64,000 nucleotides of DNA from assembly GCF_026153515.1 (NCBI RefSeq), contig NZ_CP110644.1, forward strand, positions 3,067,501-3,131,500. Direction: 5' to 3'. The notes beneath the pieces were generated by a model, which was not told the DNA's origin, ran no database searches, and saw only the letters and a program-made list of their open reading frames with translations. Within the stretch, counting starts at the first letter, position 1. The number at the start of each line of letters is the position of its first letter. Made by a program: the position numbers and the translations under genes. Source of the stretch: Pseudomonas sp. KU26590. Lineage in GTDB: Bacteria; Pseudomonadota; Gammaproteobacteria; Pseudomonadales; Pseudomonadaceae. Below are positions 1 through 8,645 of this stretch, piece after piece.

Positions 1-1668
1 CAGCGCAACGGCGAAGCCAGCCTGTACCAGCAGGTGCTGGAGGCCGCCGCGACCCACGCTCCCGATCTTGGGGTTGAGCAGATGGTTGATGACAAAGAGG
101 CGTGGCCGCTGTTTTTCACCGAGGCGCGGGTGCCGGGTGTGTTTACACGGCAAGCGTGGGAAGGGCAGGTGCGTCAGGCAATCGATGACATCGTCGAGGC
201 CCGTCGCGAGCAGATCGACTGGGTGCTCAGTGATCGGGAAAGCAGCGTTGCGGACGCCTCGCCGGAACAGCTGCGAGCGCGCCTGACCGAGCGCTACTTT
301 CATGACTATTCCGGCGCCTGGCTTGAGTTTCTCAACAGCGTGCAGTGGCGACGGGCCGACAGCCTCGCCGACGTCATCGATCAGCTGACGCTGATGAGCG
401 ACGTCCGTCAGTCACCCTTGATTGCCTTCATGAACACCCTCGCGTGGCAGGGTCAGGCCGGCACTCGCAGTCAGGGGCTGAAGGACTCGCTGGTGCAGTC
501 GGCGCAGAAGTTGATGGGCAGCGAACGCTCAATGCCGGTGCCTGCCATCAACCAGCAGCTCGACTCGCCGGCCGGGCCGCTGGATCCGACCTTCGGCCCG
601 CTGCTGGGGTTGTTGGGCAAAGATCCGGAAGGCAAAAGCGGCGATGACGACCTCAGCCTGCAAGCGTTCCTGACCCGCGTGACCCGGGTGCGCCTGAAGT
701 TGCAGCAGGTCAGTCACGCTGCCGATCCCCAGGGCATGACCCAGGCCATGGCGCAGACGGTGTTTCAGGGCAAGAACATCGACCTGACCGACACCCGCGC
801 CTACGGCGAACTGTTGGCGGCCAGTCTCGGCGAGGAGTGGGACGGCGTGGCCCATGCGCTGTTCGTGCAGCCGCTGGATCAGGCATGGGGCAAGGTGCTC
901 GAACCGTCGGCGGTCGCGCTGAACCGGCAGTGGCAGCAGACCGTTGTTGATCATTGGGACACGGCGTTTCTCGGCCGCTATCCCTTCGCCGCCACCGGCA
1001 GCGACGCCTCGTTGCCGATGCTGGGCAAGATGATCCGCGCCGACTCCGGGCGCATCGAGCAGTTCCTGCAGCGCGAACTGACCGGCGTGTTGCGCAAGGA
1101 CGGCGGCCGCTGGGTGGTGGACCCGGCCCATGGTCAGGCTTTGTTGATCAATCCGAAGTTTCTCGCGGCGGTCAACCAGCTGAGCCACCTGGCCGACGTG
1201 CTCTACACCGACGGCGGCATGGGCATCAACTTCGAACTGCAGGGCAAGGCGGTGCGCGACGTGGTGCAGACCACCTTCGTGCTCAACGGCGCGCGCCATC
1301 AGTACTTCAACCAGAAAGAAAGCTGGCAGCGCTTTGCCTGGCCCGGCAGCAGCGATTACCCCGGCGCCAGCCTGACCTGGACCAGCGTGCGCAGCGGCGA
1401 GCGTTTGTATGGCGATTTTGAGGGCGCATGGGGGCTGATCCGTCTGCTGGACACCGCCACCTTCACGGCGCTGGACGACAGCGACAGTCGCTACCGCATC
1501 AGCGTGCCGGCGCCGGATGGCCTGGACCTGACCTGGCACATGCGCACCGAGCTGGGCGCAGGACCGATGAGCCTGCTGGCGCTGCGCAATTTCAGATTGC
1601 CGCGACAGATCTTCCTCAACGGGATTGCCAGCGCACCAACGTTATCACGTGCCGAGGTGATCGAATGA
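1..1668 (+). CDS. tssM: T6SS membrane-complex protein TssM (IcmF), C-terminal part
   Basis: The frame is open at the first base of the window, so only the last 555 residues are seen and the N-terminal membrane anchors and GTPase-like domain lie upstream. TssM is the inner-membrane/periplasmic core of the T6SS trans-envelope complex and binds the lipoprotein TssJ. What is visible is the periplasmic part: a helical IcmF-related region followed by the beta-rich C-terminal domain, recognisable near the end by the stretch from about nt 1270 to 1620 (VVQTTFVLNG, GDFEGAWGLIRLLD, FRLPRQIFLNG). The stop overlaps the tssA start (ATGA). The identity also rests on the six T6SS genes that follow. Confidence 0.93.
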   Translation, partial: QRNGEASLYQQVLEAAATHAPDLGVEQMVDDKEAWPLFFTEARVPGVFTRQAWEGQVRQAIDDIVEARREQIDWVLSDRESSVADASPEQLRARLTERYFHDYSGAWLEFLNSVQWRRADSLADVIDQLTLMSDVRQSPLIAFMNTLAWQGQAGTRSQGLKDSLVQSAQKLMGSERSMPVPAINQQLDSPAGPLDPTFGPLLGLLGKDPEGKSGDDDLSLQAFLTRVTRVRLKLQQVSHAADPQGMTQAMAQTVFQGKNIDLTDTRAYGELLAASLGEEWDGVAHALFVQPLDQAWGKVLEPSAVALNRQWQQTVVDHWDTAFLGRYPFAATGSDASLPMLGKMIRADSGRIEQFLQRELTGVLRKDGGRWVVDPAHGQALLINPKFLAAVNQLSHLADVLYTDGGMGINFELQGKAVRDVVQTTFVLNGARHQYFNQKESWQRFAWPGSSDYPGASLTWTSVRSGERLYGDFEGAWGLIRLLDTATFTALDDSDSRYRISVPAPDGLDLTWHMRTELGAGPMSLLALRNFRLPRQIFLNGIASAPTLSRAEVIE

Positions 1669-3266
1669 GCCTGCAAGCGTTGATCGCCACGACGCTGGGT
1701 GACCGCGACGCCGCAGGGATCGCCAAGGCCCACGCCACGGAATGGGCGTCATGGCTGACGCCGATCAGCGCCGAGTCTCCGGCCGGCCAGGACCCGGGCT
1801 ATGACGATGATTTCCAGAGCATGCGCGAGGAGGTCAACAAGCTCTCCGGGGCGGACGCCGATCGGATCATCGTGCTGGCGGAAAAACTGCTCAAAGGCAC
1901 GTGCAAGGACCTGCGCGTGCTCACCTATTACCTGTGGGCGCGTCTGCAGCGGGACGGCGAAGCCGGATTCGCGCAGGGCTTGAATCTGCTGGCGGCCATC
2001 GTTGAGCGCTACACCACTGACGTGCTGCCGGCGCGGCCCAACAGTCGCAAGGTGGCGCTGGAGTGGCTGGCCAGCGCCAAGGTGCTCGACAGCCTGACGC
2101 TGTACCCGGAAGTGGTGAAGGCCGAGGCCGAACGGACGGTCGCCGCGCTCGCCTGGCTGGATCGCGTGCTGGAAGGATGGCCCGCCGAGCAGCGACCGGA
2201 GCTGGGCGCGCTGTGCTCGGCGCTGTCGGCACGGCTGGCCCAGGCCGGCGGACTGGATGCCGTGGTGCCGCAATTCAGTGCCAGCCACGACGCCAGTGGC
2301 CGTGAAGCAGGCAGCCGTGAAGCCGCCAGCCCCGCGCCAAACACCATCCGCTCAGGCCGCGACCTGCTCGATAACGGTCGCGCCCTGGCCAGTTATCTGC
2401 GCGAGCAGCCCCAGGGCTGGCTGGCGGCCCATCGGCTGATGAAAAGTCTGCGCTGGGACACCGTGCACCAGTCGCCGCCCCAGGACGCGAGCGGTCGAAC
2501 ACGACTGACGCCGCCCCGGGGCGAATACCGCGCGCAGCTGAAACGGCTGTACCTGCAACAGAGCTGGAATGAGTTGCTCGATCAGGTGGAGCGCATGTTC
2601 GCCGAGGGCGTGAACCATTTCTGGCTCGACCTGCAGTGGTTTCTGTATCAGGCGCTGAGTCGACAACCCGCGCCGTCGGAAGCCTGGGCGCGCATCGTCA
2701 AGGAGGATTTGAGCCTGCTCCTCGAACGCCTGCCGGGCCTCGAAACGTTGTGCTGGGACGACGGCTCGGCCTTTGCCGACGAGACCACCCGCGAGTGGAT
2801 CGAACAGCACGTCAGCACCCAGGGCGCTGCTGCATGGCTGCCCGCGGCGGCGACTTCGGTGGCGGACGAGGCCGACATTCTGGCCCTCGAAAGCGAGGCG
2901 CTGGCCCAGGCTGACCGCGACGGCGTCGAGGTGGCGCTGGCCTGGCTCGACACGCGGCCCGACATTCACGGCGGCCGGCAGCGCTGGTTGCTGCGCCTGT
3001 TGATGGCGCGGGTCGCCGAGCAGTACGGCAAAAGCGAGCTGGCGTTGCACGTGCTCGGCGAACTGGACGCGACGGCCCAGCGCCACGTGCTCGCCCAGTG
3101 GGAGCCTGCGCGGGTGTTTGAAGTCAAGGCGCGGCTGCTCAAGCTGCTGCGCATCAAAGCCCAGCGCAGCGACGCCGACAAGGCCGCCCTGGGCAAACGC
3201 ATGGAGCCGTTGCTGGCGGCTCTGGTGGCCATGGACCCGGTGCGCGCAGCAGTGCTGTGCGGCTGA
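1665..3266 (+). CDS. tssA: T6SS baseplate/sheath-cap protein TssA
   Basis: The protein has 533 residues and begins MSLQALIATTLG. The start ATG overlaps the tssM stop by four bases. Residues of about 15-130 form the ImpA N-terminal domain (PISAESPAGQDPGYDDDF, then KDLRVLTYYLWARL), and the rest has the helical VasJ-like C-terminal architecture of long TssA proteins. TssA caps or primes the growing contractile sheath at the baseplate. The middle (about residues 205-225) is Ala/Ser/Gly-rich and looks like a linker. A second, shorter ImpA-type protein ends the operon at 7092-7817, so this operon carries two members of the family. The assignment is by family resemblance and operon position. Confidence 0.92.
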   Translation: MSLQALIATTLGDRDAAGIAKAHATEWASWLTPISAESPAGQDPGYDDDFQSMREEVNKLSGADADRIIVLAEKLLKGTCKDLRVLTYYLWARLQRDGEAGFAQGLNLLAAIVERYTTDVLPARPNSRKVALEWLASAKVLDSLTLYPEVVKAEAERTVAALAWLDRVLEGWPAEQRPELGALCSALSARLAQAGGLDAVVPQFSASHDASGREAGSREAASPAPNTIRSGRDLLDNGRALASYLREQPQGWLAAHRLMKSLRWDTVHQSPPQDASGRTRLTPPRGEYRAQLKRLYLQQSWNELLDQVERMFAEGVNHFWLDLQWFLYQALSRQPAPSEAWARIVKEDLSLLLERLPGLETLCWDDGSAFADETTREWIEQHVSTQGAAAWLPAAATSVADEADILALESEALAQADRDGVEVALAWLDTRPDIHGGRQRWLLRLLMARVAEQYGKSELALHVLGELDATAQRHVLAQWEPARVFEVKARLLKLLRIKAQRSDADKAALGKRMEPLLAALVAMDPVRAAVLCG

Positions 3267-3288
3267 CCCTTTCAACCAGGAGGTTTTT

Positions 3289-5058
3289 ATGAACACGGAC
3301 AATCTGACCCTGCGTTATTTCGACGCCGAAATGCGCTACCTGCGCGAGGCCGGCAAGGAGTTCGCCCAGGCGTTTCCCGACCGCGCCGCCTCGCTGAATC
3401 TGGACAAACCCGGCGCCCACGATCCCTACGTCGAGCGGCTGTTCGAAGGCTTCGCGTTCCTGATGGGGCGCCTGCGGGAGAAGCTCGACGACGACTTGCC
3501 GGAGCTGACCGAAGGCCTGGTCAGCCTGCTGTGGCCCCATTACCTGCGCACGATTCCGTCGCTGTCGATTGTCGAGCTGCAGCCCGACGTGCACCAGATG
3601 AAGCAGAGCGAACAGGTCGCGACCGGCTTTGAAATCCAGTCGCAACCCATCGGCCCCCAGCGCACGCGCTGCAGTTACACCACCACCCAGGACTTGACCC
3701 TGCGTCCGCTGGCGCTGGATTCGGTGCGCCTGGCCCAGGAGCCGGACGGCCGCTCGGTGATCCGCCTGCGTTTTTCCTGCGGTGCGCTGAGCCACTGGGG
3801 TCAGCTGGACTTGCGCCGCATCCCGCTGTACCTCAACGCCACGCCGGCGGTGGCCAATGCGCTGCATCACGCACTGACCCTGGGCACCCAGGCGCTTTAT
3901 GTGCGTCAGCCCGGGGACGCGCAACGCCAACCGCTGCTGGGGCGTTTTGGACCCAAGGGCTTCGGCGATGACGACCGGCTCTGGCCCAAGGGCGACAGCG
4001 CCTTCAGCGGCTATCAGTTGCTGCTGGAGTACTTCAGTTTTCCCGAGAAATTCATGTTCGTCACCCTGCACGGGCTTGAGAACATGAGCCTCGCGCCCGA
4101 CGCGCCGTGGTTTGAACTCGAGGCCGTGCTGAGTGTGCCGTGGCCCCACGGGTTTGCCCTGAGCGCGGAGCACATTCGCCTGCACGCCGTGCCAGTGATC
4201 AACCTGTTTGAGCTGGAAGCCGACCCGCTGTCCCTGGACCCGTTGCAGACCGACTACCTGCTGCGGCCGATGCGCTTGCAGGACGGCCACACCGAAATTT
4301 ACTCGGTCGACCGGGTGACGGCGTCTCGCGATTCGGGGCGGGAAGAGTACGTGCCGTTTTCCAGCTTCCGGCACAAGGGCGGCATGCTCCGCGACGAGGC
4401 GCCGGAGCGGTATTTCCACACCCGCCTCAAGCGCGGGGCGAACGGGCTGCATGACACCTGGCTGATACTGGGCGGAGAGGGCGCGGACGTCGATCGTCTG
4501 ACCGAGCGCCCATGCCTGTCCCTGCGGCTCACCGGTACCAACGGCCAACTGCCGAGAAAAGCGCTGCAAAGCACGATCCTCGACACGCCGCTGCGCGCGA
4601 CCCAGGCCGGCCTGCGGGTGCGCAACCTGTGTGCACCGACCCTGCCGTGTTATCCGCCGAGCCGCGACCGTTTTCACTGGCGGGTGTTGAGCCATCTGGG
4701 CTCGAACTTCCTGCCAATGCTCGACAGCGCCGAAGTGCTGCGCGGCACCCTGGCGCTTTACGACTGGACCGGCAGCGAGCTCAATCGCCGGCGGCTGGAG
4801 GCCATCGTCGAGGTGCGTCATCACCTCATTCAGCGCTTTGAAAAAGGCTTTCTGCTGCGCGGCGTGGACATCGAAGTCACCCTCGATGCCAGCGGTTTTG
4901 CCGGCGAGGGTGACATCTGCCTGTTCGGCGAAATGCTCAACCGGTTCTTCGCGCTGTACGCCGACATCCATCTGTTCACCCAGATCACCCTGATCCTGCA
5001 ACCGACCGGGAGGAGCCTGCGATGGAGCGAAAACCACAGCCAGCGGATTCCCGGTTAA
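3289..5058 (+). CDS. tssF: T6SS baseplate subunit TssF (VasA/ImpG)
   Basis: The start ATG at 3289 follows a strong Shine-Dalgarno (AGGAGG at 3278-3283), 22 bp after tssA, and gives 589 residues, the normal family length. The N-terminus (LRYFDAEMRYLREAGKEFA, then AFLMGRLREKLDDDLPELTE and LLWPHYLRTIPS) is typical of TssF, the largest subunit of the T6SS baseplate wedge, which works with TssG, TssE and TssK in the cytoplasm. The 3' end overlaps tssG by 37 bp, implying translational coupling of wedge partners. Confidence 0.95.
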   Translation: MNTDNLTLRYFDAEMRYLREAGKEFAQAFPDRAASLNLDKPGAHDPYVERLFEGFAFLMGRLREKLDDDLPELTEGLVSLLWPHYLRTIPSLSIVELQPDVHQMKQSEQVATGFEIQSQPIGPQRTRCSYTTTQDLTLRPLALDSVRLAQEPDGRSVIRLRFSCGALSHWGQLDLRRIPLYLNATPAVANALHHALTLGTQALYVRQPGDAQRQPLLGRFGPKGFGDDDRLWPKGDSAFSGYQLLLEYFSFPEKFMFVTLHGLENMSLAPDAPWFELEAVLSVPWPHGFALSAEHIRLHAVPVINLFELEADPLSLDPLQTDYLLRPMRLQDGHTEIYSVDRVTASRDSGREEYVPFSSFRHKGGMLRDEAPERYFHTRLKRGANGLHDTWLILGGEGADVDRLTERPCLSLRLTGTNGQLPRKALQSTILDTPLRATQAGLRVRNLCAPTLPCYPPSRDRFHWRVLSHLGSNFLPMLDSAEVLRGTLALYDWTGSELNRRRLEAIVEVRHHLIQRFEKGFLLRGVDIEVTLDASGFAGEGDICLFGEMLNRFFALYADIHLFTQITLILQPTGRSLRWSENHSQRIPG

Positions 5059-6113
5059 GGGTTGCCCAATGGCTTGATGCCGTGCAGGGGCGGGTGGCGC
5101 AGGCGAGCGTTTACCGCTTCTGCCAGTTGCTGGAAAACGTTGCGCCAGATCAGCCGCCGTTGGGCAGCACGGAAGACCCGGCGGATGATCTGGTGCGTTT
5201 TCGGCCCGATCCCGGCATGGGTTTTCCGGCCAGTGAACTGAAAGCCGTGGAGTGGTCGTCCGAGGATCAGGGGCTGCCGGCGACCGTGCGCACCCGTTTG
5301 CTCGGCCTCTATGGCGTGGACTCGCCGCTGCCCACGCGTTACCTCGACGACATCGCGCAACGGCGGGAAGGCCACGAGGCACTGGAGGGCTTTCTCGACA
5401 TCTTCAACCATCGGGTCTTCACCCAGTTCTACCGGATCTGGCGCAAGTATTCCTACCCGGCGTCGTTCGCGCCCGCTGGCGCCGACCCGACCTCCCAGTG
5501 CCTGTTCGGGCTGATCGGGCTGGGCATCCCCGGCACGGCGAAACGCGTCGCCACGCCGCTGTCGCGTTTTCTGGCGTTGCTGGGCGTGATGAGGTTGCCG
5601 ACCCGCAATGCCGAGGGCATTTCGGCGCTGGTGCAGTTGCTGGCGTCTCACACCCAGGCGTCGATCGCGGCCCACTGGCCGCTAAACATTGTCCTCGACG
5701 CGCCTGCCAGACTTTGCTCCGCGCCGCCGGTGAGCCTGTCCCAGGGCACACCGCTGGGCAGTGTCGGCCGCGACGTCAACAGCGAACTGATGCTGACGCT
5801 GTTCACCGCTGACCACGATGAGGCGCGGGAATGGTTGCCCGGCGGCGGCTTGCACAGCGACCTGCTGGTGCTGTTGCAGGTGTATCTGGGCTGGCGCTGT
5901 ACGGTTCGGTTGCGCCTGTCGCTGCCGATCGACTGCCTGCCGGTTTCAGCACTGAGCGGACGCGGCGTGCTGCTGGGCATGACCGCGGGACTGGGGTTGA
6001 AGGGCTGCGCCGCCGGGAAAAACAACACCATCACCATTCATCTGGGCCGTTATCAGGGGCTCCACGTCAACCCTCAGGAAGGAGAACCTACCCATGTCGC
6101 CTATTATTGTTAA
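5022..6113 (+). CDS. tssG: T6SS baseplate subunit TssG (VasB/ImpH)
   Basis: The protein has 363 residues and starts MERKPQPADSRLRVAQWLDA. The ATG at 5022 lies inside the tssF 3' end and has its own GGGAGG-type ribosome site just before it (about 5010-5015). Family signatures include ASVYRFCQLLE near residue 30, VRFRPDPGMGFPASEL near 67 and GLYGVDSPLPTRYLDD near 102. TssG pairs with two TssF copies in the baseplate wedge. The stop overlaps tssJ by 20 bp, keeping the run of overlapping genes. Confidence 0.95.
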   Translation: MERKPQPADSRLRVAQWLDAVQGRVAQASVYRFCQLLENVAPDQPPLGSTEDPADDLVRFRPDPGMGFPASELKAVEWSSEDQGLPATVRTRLLGLYGVDSPLPTRYLDDIAQRREGHEALEGFLDIFNHRVFTQFYRIWRKYSYPASFAPAGADPTSQCLFGLIGLGIPGTAKRVATPLSRFLALLGVMRLPTRNAEGISALVQLLASHTQASIAAHWPLNIVLDAPARLCSAPPVSLSQGTPLGSVGRDVNSELMLTLFTADHDEAREWLPGGGLHSDLLVLLQVYLGWRCTVRLRLSLPIDCLPVSALSGRGVLLGMTAGLGLKGCAAGKNNTITIHLGRYQGLHVNPQEGEPTHVAYYC

Positions 6114-6630
6114 AACGTTGCCCATCATCGCCCTCGGCCTCCTCGTCAGCGGCTGCGGGGTGACGCAGAGCGTGTCCGACTCCACCGCATCGATGACCAG
6201 GGCGATCTTCTACAAACAGGTCAAAACGCTGCGCCTGGACTTCGACGGTCGTGTGGCCCTGAACACTGAGGGCACGGACATGCGCGCGTTATCGGTGCCA
6301 GTGATGGTGCGGGTGTACCAGCTGCGCGATGGCAAGTCGGCGAACAACGCCACCTACGACGACCTGCTGCGGGACGCCGACCGCCTGCTCGGCGCTGACC
6401 TGCTGGATCAGCGATCGCTGGTGATCAAGCCGGGAGAGGGCGCGCAGCTGGATGTGCCGCTGAATGAAAACGCCGGGGTGGTCGCCGTCGTCGGGTTGTT
6501 CCGCGAGCCCGACTCACAGGTCAATGACTGGCGCTTGCTGCTCAGCCGCGACGACCTCGACCCGGACCGGCCCCGGGTCATCGAGCTGGGCGAAAGCCGG
6601 CTGACGCTGCGCCCCCTGGCCGAGGGTTGA
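6094..6630 (+). CDS. tssJ: T6SS outer-membrane lipoprotein TssJ (VasD/SciN)
   Basis: This 178-residue protein has a lipoprotein signal peptide. A hydrophobic segment after Lys7 runs into the lipobox LVSGC with the acylated Cys at residue 21. The remainder is the small beta-sandwich of TssJ, with the conserved VPVMVRVYQLRD near residue 70 and PGEGAQLDVPLNENAGVVAVVG near residues 108-130. TssJ anchors the TssJLM complex to the outer membrane by contacting TssM. A GGAAGGAG ribosome site precedes the ATG, which lies inside the tssG end. Confidence 0.94.
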   Translation: MSPIIVKTLPIIALGLLVSGCGVTQSVSDSTASMTRAIFYKQVKTLRLDFDGRVALNTEGTDMRALSVPVMVRVYQLRDGKSANNATYDDLLRDADRLLGADLLDQRSLVIKPGEGAQLDVPLNENAGVVAVVGLFREPDSQVNDWRLLLSRDDLDPDRPRVIELGESRLTLRPLAEG

Positions 6631-6633
6631 GCC

Positions 6634-7074
6634 ATGACCGAGCTCAACCCGTCGCTTTACGAAACCCTGCTGCAGAACTTCACCGGTGAACTCGATCTGG
6701 CCCGGGTGGCGGAGGACGATCAGTACGTGCTCTCGGTGCTGGACAACCTGCAGCGCATTCTCAACAGCCGCGCGGGCACCCTCGCGCACTTGCCCGATTA
6801 CGGCCTGCCGGACATGGGCGCCGTGCTCGAAGGGTTGCCGTCTGCCGCCCATGCCCTGATGCGCACCATTGCCGACACGCTACTCAAATACGAGCCGCGT
6901 CTGTTGTCGCTGCACATCGAGCTGTTGCCACAGACCGAGCCGGGCCATCTGGTCTACGCCCTCGACGCGAAGCTGGAAGGCGAGCGCACCGCCACGTTCG
7001 GCACGACGTTGAGCCCGGAGGGAAGGGCGGTGGTGCGTCATCTCAAGCGCCATGACGTGCGGGCCCTGCCTTGA
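6634..7074 (+). CDS. tssE: T6SS baseplate protein TssE (gp25-like)
   Basis: The protein has 146 residues and starts three bases after the tssJ stop, with GAGGG before the ATG. It has the gp25 layout: a helical N-terminus (TELNPSLYETLLQNF), the segment LDNLQRILNSRAGTLAHLPDYGLPD that carries the family's conserved region, and a C-terminal beta sheet. TssE links baseplate wedge and sheath. Compared with other TssE proteins the usual short basic C-terminal tail is present (RHLKRHDVRALP). Confidence 0.93.
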   Translation: MTELNPSLYETLLQNFTGELDLARVAEDDQYVLSVLDNLQRILNSRAGTLAHLPDYGLPDMGAVLEGLPSAAHALMRTIADTLLKYEPRLLSLHIELLPQTEPGHLVYALDAKLEGERTATFGTTLSPEGRAVVRHLKRHDVRALP

Positions 7075-7091
7075 GGCCGATAGACAGCTCG

Positions 7092-7817
7092 ATGACCAGG
7101 GATTTCGCCATGGGGATCAAGGCCGGCGGCGATCCGCGCGCGTTGCCTGACTACCGGACGTTGTGCATCGAGATGGCAAGGCTTGGCCATCCGGCCTGCC
7201 CAGATGTTGACTGGCGAACCATCGAGCAGTGCTGCCTCGCCTTGTTCGCCAGCAACGGCGTGGACCTGCAAACGGCGGCGGCTTACGCCCTGGCGCGCAG
7301 CCGCCTGGCCGGGCTGGACGGGATGTACGAAGGCCTGGGGGTGCTGGAAACCCTTTTGCGGGCAGACGCCCAACCCTGGCCCCGAGGGGTGTCGGCGCGG
7401 ACTGAAATCCTCAATGGACTCTTCGCCTCGTGGCAAGCGGTGCTGCGGGAGCTGGAAATCGATGTCTGCGATCTGGCGGCTCTTGATTTCTTTAATGTGC
7501 AGCTTGAGCACGTGCGCCTGACGCTGCTTGAGCAGATTCCAGTGCCCATCATTAGCCTGGAAGGCTTGCGCACGCAGGTGGCGCAACGGGTCTCCCTGAT
7601 CGAACGCGATGCTCAGGCCGCAGTGCTGGTGGCGCCGAACGCCATGCCACCCTTACCGATGCACGCCAGGACGCACTCCCCAACGCAACGGAACCCCGCA
7701 GCCACGCAGCCAACGTCAATCCCCATCAGGCCCGATGCAAAAAAATGCCCCGCGATGTGGATCGGATTACTGATCGGCGGGCTGCTCGGCCTGCTCGCCG
7801 CATTGGCCTGGCTGTGA
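7092..7817 (+). CDS. VasL/TssA-like T6SS protein with C-terminal membrane anchor
   Basis: From the ATG at 7092 the protein has 241 residues. Other possible starts are a TTG at 7071 overlapping the tssE stop and an ATG at 7110 preceded by AGGGA. The N-terminal half is an ImpA-type domain (GGDPRALPDYRTLCIEMARL, then GVDLQTAAAYALARSRLAGL). About 40 Pro/Thr-rich residues then lead to one strongly hydrophobic C-terminal segment (GLLIGGLLGLLAALAWL) that ends the protein. In related T6SS loci longer VasL/TagA-like proteins carry a further cytoplasmic domain after this segment. This one stops there, so it is a short form. It probably acts at the membrane on sheath assembly or stopping, an inference from TagA-type proteins. 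Confidence 0.75.
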   Translation: MTRDFAMGIKAGGDPRALPDYRTLCIEMARLGHPACPDVDWRTIEQCCLALFASNGVDLQTAAAYALARSRLAGLDGMYEGLGVLETLLRADAQPWPRGVSARTEILNGLFASWQAVLRELEIDVCDLAALDFFNVQLEHVRLTLLEQIPVPIISLEGLRTQVAQRVSLIERDAQAAVLVAPNAMPPLPMHARTHSPTQRNPAATQPTSIPIRPDAKKCPAMWIGLLIGGLLGLLAALAWL

Positions 7818-8012
7818 CGATGCCGGGTGTATCATGGCCTCCCCACGGCGCCGGTCGCGCAGAGGACGTACCGCCCAGCCGAACGTCGGGATTTACCTGT
7901 CAGCTATATTTACAGCCGGGCACTGTCTCCATTAGTGTGCGCGCATCATCTGCCTAAAGACTGCGGCTGCCGCATCTTAAGGCACGTCCGCTCAGACCGG
8001 ACACTTTTGCCC

Positions 8013-8645
8013 TTGGTTGAAATCACCCACCAGTTGCCCTGCGCGGACGCCCCGGCGCCCCTCGCCACGGTACTGCAGCAATTGCGCACGGCGACCGCTG
8101 TCCGGCACAGGGCCCTCGAAGCCAGGCTGCCACTGACCCATTCCCGACTCGACCTCGACACCTACAAACGGATCATCGAGGCCTATTACGGCTTCCATCT
8201 GCCCCTGCAACAGTTGATCGAGCGCTTTCTTGCGCCCCATGCCATCGACCCCGCGCGGCAGAAAATTCCGTCGCTGATCAAGGATCTGCACGCCCTCGGG
8301 CTGAGCGATACGCAGATTTACGCCTTGCCCCAATGCCGCGAACTGCCCGCCATCGGCAGCATCGCCCAGTTGCTTGGCGTGATGTATGTCATGGAAGGGG
8401 CTACGCTGGGGGGGCAGGTGCTGCGCCGGATCATCGCCGACAAACTGGGCATCGATGCCGACAGCGGCGGCGAGTTTCTGGACGTGTACGGCCGCGACAC
8501 CGGGCGTTTGTGGAAGGCCTTCCTCAAGCAACTGGCCGAGTTCGATACGCCGCTGCACAACGCCGAGGTGGTGCAGGCGGCTTGCGCGACCTTCGACTGC
8601 TTTCAAACCTGGCTGGAGCAAGCGAGAGTGCTGAATGACGCTTAA
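8013..8645 (+). CDS. bphO: biliverdin-producing heme oxygenase BphO
   Basis: This enzyme opens heme to biliverdin, the chromophore of the phytochrome encoded next. The core reads LQQLRTATAVRHRALEARLPL, whose His (residue 32 from the chosen start) is the expected proximal heme ligand, and later LLGVMYVMEGATLGGQVL, the distal helix region with Gly-rich bend. The frame has no ATG near the domain. TTG at 8013 (210 residues, usual family length) is preferred, with TTG at 8007, GTG near 7933 or an ATG at 7827 as alternatives. The coding end overlaps the bphP start by 11 bp, so the pair is coupled. No conspicuous ribosome site was found for any of these starts. Confidence 0.88.
   Translation: MVEITHQLPCADAPAPLATVLQQLRTATAVRHRALEARLPLTHSRLDLDTYKRIIEAYYGFHLPLQQLIERFLAPHAIDPARQKIPSLIKDLHALGLSDTQIYALPQCRELPAIGSIAQLLGVMYVMEGATLGGQVLRRIIADKLGIDADSGGEFLDVYGRDTGRLWKAFLKQLAEFDTPLHNAEVVQAACATFDCFQTWLEQARVLNDA

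Noticed and set aside
3154..5382. 742-residue open frame opposite tssF/tssG
   Set aside because: Its composition is Arg/Gln/His-rich with no domain, and it covers two clearly real T6SS genes on the other strand.
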